In this document: piece by piece, positions 58,899-64,000 of the stretch | Numbering within the stretch: position 1 is the first letter of the stretch | Layout of the letters: the number at the start of each line of letters is the position of its first letter | From: Microbacterium testaceum StLB037 | GTDB lineage: Bacteria > Actinomycetota > Actinomycetes > Actinomycetales > Microbacteriaceae | Direction: 5' to 3' | Length of the DNA stretch: 64,000 nucleotides | NCBI RefSeq assembly: GCF_008763945.1 | Contig: NZ_VTQH01000001.1 | Location: forward strand, 1,426,110 to 1,490,109 | The notes under the pieces: generated by a model | The model's input: the letters and a program-made list of their open reading frames with translations, nothing else | Told to the model about the DNA's origin: nothing | Database searches by the model: none | Program-made: the position numbers and the translations under genes

Positions 58899-60170
58899 AT
58901 GCGGGCATGGCGTCGTTCCGCGGCCATCGCGATCGCGGGAGCGAGTGCTCTCGCCGTCGTGCTGAGCGGCTGCACGCCGGAGGGCTCGGTGTCGGTGAAC
59001 GTCCCGGCCCAGGTCGATGCGCCGCTGCCCGAGGCCACGGTCGCCGAACTGCAAGAGGCGGTCACCTCGGCCATGACCGCGACCGGCTCCACCGGAGCGA
59101 TCGTCGGCGTCTGGGCCCCCTGGAGCGGCACCTGGGTGACGGGTCTGGGCACGCAGGGACCCGGTGGGGCGGAGGTCACGGCGGATCTCGGATTCCGTGC
59201 GGCCGATGTGACCGGCGCGATGACGTGCGACGTGCTGTACCGCCTGGCCGCCGACGGCACCCTTTCCCTGAGCGACCCCGTCACCCGCTGGGTGAGCAAC
59301 CTCCCCGGCTACGAGGACATCACCCTCCGTCAGCTCTGCGACGGCACCTCCGGTCTCGCGTCGTACACCGCCGAGCTCGACGGCCTGGTCGCGAACAACC
59401 CCGAGCGCGTGTGGAACCCGCGCGAGCTCATGGCCTACGGCATCGCGAGCCCGCGCACCAACGCCCCCGGCGTGTCGTTCTCGGACTCGGCGACCGACTA
59501 CGTCGTCGCGGGTCTCGCGGCCGAGCGCGCCGCCAACGAACCTCTCGCGAAGCTGATCGCGGAGCGCGTGACCGGACCCCTCGGGCTCGACGCGACGGGT
59601 CTGCCCGACGCGGCCCCCGCCGCCCCGGCCGACTCCTCGCTGCAGGGGTACTGGTCGCAGAAGAACGCCGAGGGCGCCTGGAACTGCACCGACCCGCGGG
59701 AGTACACCACCATGTCCTCCAGCTACGGCGGTGCGGCCGCCGGGGCCGTGACCGACATCACCGACCTCGGCCGGTACGCCCAGGCCCTGGCCACCGGCGC
59801 GCTCCTGCCCGCCGAGAACGACCGGTTCGCCGCCCCCGTGCCCGTGGGAGGCGACCAGCCCACGTGGTTCACCTCGGCGGGAGGCGCCTTCCAGGCCGGC
59901 TCGCTCATCGGGCAGTACGGATCGACTCCCGGCTACCTCGTCGGCGCGTTCGCCGACCCGACGACGGGCATGTCGGTGGCGGTCGTGCTGAACAACTCCG
60001 GAGGCAACTCCACCACCGGTGCGTGGCTCGCGTGGGAGCTCGCGGCGATCGCCTCGAAGGCCCCCGCCGCCCAGGGCCAGACCGCGCCTCAGGCGGGCCT
60101 GCCCTGGACCTCCGAGCAGATGCGCGACAACATCAACGCCAACGCCATCTGCTCCGCTCCCGCCGGATGA
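58899..60170 (+). CDS. Beta-lactamase-fold lipoprotein lacking catalytic residues
   Basis: A 423-residue lipoprotein from ATG 58899 (MRAWRRSAAIAIAGASALAV, lipobox VVLSGC). The fold is that of class C beta-lactamase/carboxypeptidase relatives (LYRLAADGTLSLSDPVTRWV, LRQLCDGTSGL, ERVTGPLGLDAT). The SxxK motif is replaced by DVTG in FRAADVTGAMTC, the YxN region reads FSDSATDY, and the HTG-like site reads YGSTPGYL. It is probably a non-catalytic wall-binding or scaffold protein. An in-frame GTG at 58884 is less likely. Confidence 0.85.
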   Translation: MRAWRRSAAIAIAGASALAVVLSGCTPEGSVSVNVPAQVDAPLPEATVAELQEAVTSAMTATGSTGAIVGVWAPWSGTWVTGLGTQGPGGAEVTADLGFRAADVTGAMTCDVLYRLAADGTLSLSDPVTRWVSNLPGYEDITLRQLCDGTSGLASYTAELDGLVANNPERVWNPRELMAYGIASPRTNAPGVSFSDSATDYVVAGLAAERAANEPLAKLIAERVTGPLGLDATGLPDAAPAAPADSSLQGYWSQKNAEGAWNCTDPREYTTMSSSYGGAAAGAVTDITDLGRYAQALATGALLPAENDRFAAPVPVGGDQPTWFTSAGGAFQAGSLIGQYGSTPGYLVGAFADPTTGMSVAVVLNNSGGNSTTGAWLAWELAAIASKAPAAQGQTAPQAGLPWTSEQMRDNINANAICSAPAG

Positions 60171-60177
60171 CCCGGCG

Positions 60178-61086
60178 ATGACCGCCCGCGGCGGGCAGGG
60201 GTCGGCAGCCGCGCTCGTGCTCGTCGGGCTGGCGTGCCAAGAGGTCGGCGCCTCGTTCGCGGTAATGCTGTTCCCCGACACCGGGCCCCTCGGCATCGTC
60301 ATGCTCCGGCTGCTCTTCTCGGCGGTGCTTCTGCTGATCATCGCCCGCCCGCGCCTGCGCGGACACACCCGCCCGGCGTGGCGCTCCGTGGTCGGGTTCG
60401 GTGTGGTGCTGGCATCCATGAACGGGCTCTTCTACCTCGCTCTCGAACGGCTGCCCCTGGGCGTGACCGTGACCATCGAGGTGCTGGGGCCCTTGACGCT
60501 GTCGATCCTCACGGCGACGGGCGCGGCACGGTGGCTGTGGGCGGGTCTCGCGCTCGCGGGCGTCGTCGCCCTCGGGGCGGGCGGGTGGGATCGCCTCGAT
60601 CCGCTCGGTGTGCTCTTCGCGCTGGGCGCCGCGGTGAGCTGGGCGCTGTACATCCTCGCGTCGGCGCGGGTGGGCCGCGAGTTCCCGCGGCTGGACGGTC
60701 TCGCCCTCGCGATGGCCGTGGGGGCTCTGATCGCGCTGCCGTTCGGGATCGCCCAAGCGGGTTCGGTGCTGCTGCGGCTGGACATCCTGGGTCTCGGCGC
60801 CGCTGTCGCCCTGCTGTCGTCGACGATCCCGTACGCCCTCGAGCTGGTGGCGCTGCGCCGCCTGGCGGCCTCGGCGTTCGCGATCCTCATGAGCCTCGGG
60901 CCCGCCACCGCCTCGATCGCGGGGTTCCTGCTGCTCGGCCAGCACCTGTCGTGGCTCGAGCTCATCGGGATCGCCCTCGTCATCACGGCCAGCATCGGCG
61001 CGGTGCTCGCCGCCGCCCGTCGCGGCGTCGGGGCGCGGCATCCCGGACGGGACGCCGAGGAACCTCTGAGCGAGCCCATCGGCTGA
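60178..61086 (+). CDS. EamA-family (RhtA-like) metabolite exporter
   Basis: A 302-residue membrane protein with ten hydrophobic segments in two EamA repeats. Start ATG 60178, just after the upstream stop. Text such as GIVMLRLLFSAVLLLIIARP and SSTIPYALELVALRRL is typical of the threonine/homoserine exporter RhtA branch. The exported compound is unknown. Confidence 0.85.
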   Translation: MTARGGQGSAAALVLVGLACQEVGASFAVMLFPDTGPLGIVMLRLLFSAVLLLIIARPRLRGHTRPAWRSVVGFGVVLASMNGLFYLALERLPLGVTVTIEVLGPLTLSILTATGAARWLWAGLALAGVVALGAGGWDRLDPLGVLFALGAAVSWALYILASARVGREFPRLDGLALAMAVGALIALPFGIAQAGSVLLRLDILGLGAAVALLSSTIPYALELVALRRLAASAFAILMSLGPATASIAGFLLLGQHLSWLELIGIALVITASIGAVLAAARRGVGARHPGRDAEEPLSEPIG

Positions 61087-61156
61087 ACGGATGCCATGAC
61101 CCCGGCGCCTACGCAAGGGGTCTGCCCCGCCGGTGGGCGGTGACCAGGATGACGGC

Positions 61157-61486
61157 ATGAGCGACGACCAGGAGCAGACGAAGAAGGACTTCGACGAGGC
61201 GGTCAACATGTCCGCGAGCGAGCTGAAGAAGTGGCTCGACACCGACGAGTCGAAGTCCGTGGGGCAGAAGAAGGACGGCGGCGAGTCGACCGGTCACGAG
61301 AGCGGGCGGCACATCGTGCGCATCCTCGAGAAGAAGAAGGCCGATCTCACCGACGACGACTACGCCCACATGCGCAAGGTCGTCGGCTACGTCAAGCGGC
61401 ACAGCGCGCAGAAGCCGAAGGGCGACATCACCGACACCGACTGGCGCTACTCGCTGATGAACTGGGGCAACGACCCGAAGAAGTGA
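61157..61486 (+). CDS. DUF3140-family small protein
   Basis: A 109-residue very charged protein starting at ATG 61157 (SDDQEQTKKDFDEAVNMSAS). ELKKWLDTDESKSVGQKKDG, SGRHIVRILEKKKADLTDDD and YVKRHSAQKPKGD are the DUF3140 pattern. Homologues are small cytosolic proteins of unknown role. It stands alone between EamA and CorA genes. Confidence 0.8.
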   Translation: MSDDQEQTKKDFDEAVNMSASELKKWLDTDESKSVGQKKDGGESTGHESGRHIVRILEKKKADLTDDDYAHMRKVVGYVKRHSAQKPKGDITDTDWRYSLMNWGNDPKK

Positions 61487-61557
61487 GCCCGTAAGGAGAT
61501 CGTTAGGGCCGGCGCGACGGGGCCCGGGACCATAGGCATCCGGGGTAGAACGGACAC

Positions 61558-62556
61558 ATGCCCATCATCGACAGCGCCGTGTACGTCGACGGACGCCGGA
61601 TCGAGAACCCCTCGAGCCTCGACCAGACCTTCGAGTACATGGAGGCGCACGGCGGGATGGCGTGGATCGGGCTGCTGCGCCCCTCGCCCGAGGAGCTCGA
61701 GCGCGTCGCCGCGGAATTCTCGCTGCACCCCCTCGCCGTCGAGGACGCGCTGTCCGGACACCAGCGCGCCAAGCTCGAACGCTACGGCGACAACCTCTTC
61801 GCGGTGCTCCGCCCCGCCCGCTACATCGACGAGACCGAGACGATCGAGTTCGGCGAGCTGCACGTGTTCATCGGCGCCGACTACGTCGTCACGGTGCGGC
61901 ACGCGGAGGTTCCCGATCTCGCCGCGGTGCGCAGGCGGCTCGAGAAGAACCCCGACCTGCTCGCGCGGGGGCCGGAGGCGGTGCTCTACGCGATCCTCGA
62001 CGAGGTCGTCGACCAGTACGACCCTGTCGCGCGCGGCCTGCAGAACGACGTCGACGAGATCGAGGACCAGCTCTTCGGCGAGGGCGGCGCGGATCTGACG
62101 CAGCGCATCTACGAGCTGGCGCGAGAGGTCATCCACTTCCAGCGTGCGACCGAGCCCCTGCGCGACATGCTCGAAGCCCTGCTGCGCGGGGCCGACAAGT
62201 ACGGCGTCGATCTCGAGTTGCAGCGGTCTCTGCGCGACGTGCTCGACCACGTGCTTCGCCAGTGCGAGAAGCTGACGGCGCTGCGGGCGATCCTCGACAA
62301 CGCCCTCACGGTCAACGCGACGCTGGTGACGCAGCGCCAGACCGACACCTCGCTGAAGCAGAACGAAGAGGTCAAGAAGATCTCGGGCTGGGCGGCGATC
62401 CTGTTCGCACCGTCGCTGGTGGGCGGCATCTACGGCATGAACTTCACGAACATGCCCGAGCTCAACTGGACCTTCGGGTACCCGATGGCGCTCGCCCTGA
62501 TGGCCGCCACCTCGGTGGGCCTGTGGTTCGCCTTCAAGCGCAAGCACTGGCTCTGA
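61558..62556 (+). CDS. corA: CorA-family magnesium/cobalt channel
   Basis: A 332-residue CorA protein. A cytoplasmic alpha/beta domain (LHPLAVEDALSGHQRAKLER), a long helical stalk (QRQTDTSLKQNEEVKKISGW) and two C-terminal helices with the family signature GMNFTNMPEL between them. It ends FAFKRKHWL. Pentameric divalent-cation uptake is expected. Confidence 0.92.
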   Translation: MPIIDSAVYVDGRRIENPSSLDQTFEYMEAHGGMAWIGLLRPSPEELERVAAEFSLHPLAVEDALSGHQRAKLERYGDNLFAVLRPARYIDETETIEFGELHVFIGADYVVTVRHAEVPDLAAVRRRLEKNPDLLARGPEAVLYAILDEVVDQYDPVARGLQNDVDEIEDQLFGEGGADLTQRIYELAREVIHFQRATEPLRDMLEALLRGADKYGVDLELQRSLRDVLDHVLRQCEKLTALRAILDNALTVNATLVTQRQTDTSLKQNEEVKKISGWAAILFAPSLVGGIYGMNFTNMPELNWTFGYPMALALMAATSVGLWFAFKRKHWL

Positions 62557-62616
62557 TCGCCCGATCCGCGCTTGTCGGATAGCCCGTTGCGCGAATCGAG
62601 TGGTTCGATGGGGGGC

Positions 62617-64000
62617 ATGAACGACACCCCCTCGCGCTCAGGCGACGCCGCCGAGCCGACGACCACCTCGACCGTTCAGCTCGAGGACAGCGGCTATCAC
62701 AAGCGCCTGACGTCGCGACAGGTGCAGATGATCGCCATCGGCGGCGCGATCGGAACGGGTCTGTTCCTCGGCGCCGGCGGCCGCCTCGCGCAGGCCGGCC
62801 CCGCGATCGTGCTCTCGTACGCGGTGTGCGGACTCTTCGCCTTCTTCATCCTGCGCGCGCTCGGCGAGCTCGTGCTGCACCGCCCGACGTCGGGGTCGTT
62901 CGTCTCGTACGCGCGCGAGTTCTTCGGTGAGAAGGCCGCGTTCGTGTCGGGCTGGTTCTACTGGATCAACTGGGCCACGACCACGATGGTCGACATCACC
63001 GCGGCCGCGCTCTACATGAACTTCTTCGGCAAGTACGTGCCGTGGATCGCCGCCGTGCCCCAGTGGGTCTGGGCGCTCGCGGCCCTCGTGACGGTCCTCG
63101 CGGTCAACCTCGTCTCGGTGAAGGTGTTCGGCGAGCTGGAGTTCTGGTTCGCGCTCATCAAGGTCGCCGCCCTCGTGGCGTTCCTGCTCGTGGGCATCTA
63201 CTTCGTGATCTTCGGTACCCCCACGGGCGCCCCCACCGGGTTCTCGCTCATCGCCGACAACGGCGGGTTCTTCCCCAACGGCATCCTGCCCGCGATCATC
63301 CTCATGCAGGGCGTCGTGTTCGCGTACGCGTCGATCGAACTGGTCGGCACCGCCGCGGGCGAGACGAAGAACCCCGAGAAGGTCATGCCGCGCGCGATCA
63401 ACTCGGTCATCTTCCGCGTCGCGATCTTCTACGTCGGCTCGGTGCTGCTGCTCGCCCTGCTGCTGCCGTACACGGCCTACACGAAGGACGAGAGCCCGTT
63501 CGTGACGTTCTTCGGCTCGATCGGCGTGCCCGGTGTGGACGTGATCATGAACCTCGTCGTGCTGACCGCCGCCCTGTCGTCGCTGAACGCCGGGCTGTAC
63601 TCCACGGGGCGCATCCTGCGGTCGATGGCGGTGGCGGGATCGGCGCCGAAGTTCGCCGCGCGCATGAACAAGGCGGGCGTCCCCTACGGCGGCATCGCGA
63701 TCACGGCGGTCGTCGCCCTCCTCGGCGTCGCCATCAACTACGTCAACCCCAGCGACGCGTTCGAGACCGTGCTGAACGTCGCGGCGGTCGGCATCCTGGT
63801 GACCTGGGCGACCATCATCCTCTGCCAGATGAAGTTCAAGCGCCTCGCCGACCGGGGTGAGCTCGTGCGGCCGGCCTTCCGGCTGTTCTGGGCGCCCTAC
63901 ACCGGGTACGCGACGCTGGTGTTCCTCGCGGTCGTGCTGGTGCTGGTGTTCATCGACTCTCCCGCGACGCTGCTGGTGGCGGTGCTGGCGAGCATCGCGA
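62617..64000 (+). CDS. APC-family amino acid permease, 3' end missing
   Basis: At least 461 residues from ATG 62617 (GGGGGG ribosome site just before); the frame is still open at the window edge. The APC start pattern is clear: [60 protein letters not shown] and FASIELVGT-like text ([20 protein letters not shown]). These proton symporters take up amino acids such as asparagine, GABA or aromatic residues. Substrate undetermined. Confidence 0.9.
   Translation, partial: MNDTPSRSGDAAEPTTTSTVQLEDSGYHKRLTSRQVQMIAIGGAIGTGLFLGAGGRLAQAGPAIVLSYAVCGLFAFFILRALGELVLHRPTSGSFVSYAREFFGEKAAFVSGWFYWINWATTTMVDITAAALYMNFFGKYVPWIAAVPQWVWALAALVTVLAVNLVSVKVFGELEFWFALIKVAALVAFLLVGIYFVIFGTPTGAPTGFSLIADNGGFFPNGILPAIILMQGVVFAYASIELVGTAAGETKNPEKVMPRAINSVIFRVAIFYVGSVLLLALLLPYTAYTKDESPFVTFFGSIGVPGVDVIMNLVVLTAALSSLNAGLYSTGRILRSMAVAGSAPKFAARMNKAGVPYGGIAITAVVALLGVAINYVNPSDAFETVLNVAAVGILVTWATIILCQMKFKRLADRGELVRPAFRLFWAPYTGYATLVFLAVVLVLVFIDSPATLLVAVLASIA

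Noticed and set aside
1-64000. CRISPR array
   Set aside because: No regular repeat-spacer series was seen; the only tandem repeats are the short ones listed.

Overview
High-GC actinobacterial DNA, most likely Microbacteriaceae and probably Microbacterium-like. This is an inference from base composition, frequent GTG/TTG starts, leaderless -10 boxes, and metNIQ, Zur, DtxR and CtaG/CopD gene types; no rRNA or species marker is present. The window has two halves. Bases 1 to about 32.4 kb are accessory: lower GC, mixed codon use, several orphan or unknown genes. From about 32.46 kb to the end lies compact, very GC-rich chromosomal backbone.

Region 1 (1-12.9 kb) is catabolic. On the left, a TPP-dependent dehydrogenase E1 alpha (cut by the window edge) and a zinc alcohol dehydrogenase run leftwards. 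An IclR-type regulator then reads right, followed by a mandelate racemase/muconate lactonizing-type dehydratase, two SDRs, a VOC protein, a TIM-barrel sugar isomerase, a Gfo/Idh/MocA dehydrogenase, an aldose epimerase-like protein, a second zinc dehydrogenase, a GNAT-AAA+ fusion and a FAH-superfamily hydratase. This looks like non-phosphorylative oxidation of a sugar or sugar acid. KdgR/IclR-like palindromes (ATGAA-N6-TTCAT) lie at two places and a matched pair of promoters drives two of the blocks.

Region 2 (12.9-21.1 kb) holds orphan genes: two proteins with antitoxin-like (MbcA/ParS-like) C-terminal domains, a GntR regulator beside a 20-G run, a 1.4-kb gene-free stretch full of short repeats, an AAA ATPase with a probable frameshift, and a DUF3800-like protein.

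Region 3 (about 21.1-32.4 kb) is a Tn7-like transposon module: an HTH gene divergent from tnsA-tnsB-tnsC-tniQ, with tandem 18-bp repeats in the shared promoter. TniQ carries a long C-terminal array of CxxC treble-clef/zinc-ribbon (DUF4379-like) repeats. Leftward genes beyond it look like cargo: two large unknown proteins with HEPN-like Rx4H motifs, and a DUF3800 gene overlapping a small BECR-nuclease-like gene. The terminal ends were not identified.

Region 4 (32.46-64 kb) is backbone: MFS exporter, methionine ABC importer metQNI, DoxX, a surface DUF1524 nuclease, acetoacetate decarboxylase/TetR with a divergent 3-hydroxyacyl-CoA dehydrogenase, znuABC with a Zur box plus zur and a permease pair, alkyladenine glycosylase, the Cys-poor ribosomal proteins rpmB-rpmG-rpsN behind a structured leader, a LuxR regulator, HU, a CopD-CtaG fusion, a thioredoxin-reductase-like flavoprotein with its MerR regulator, a PIF1-like helicase, heme oxygenase under a DtxR-type box, a beta-lactamase-fold lipoprotein lacking catalytic residues, EamA, DUF3140 and CorA proteins, and an amino acid permease cut by the window end.
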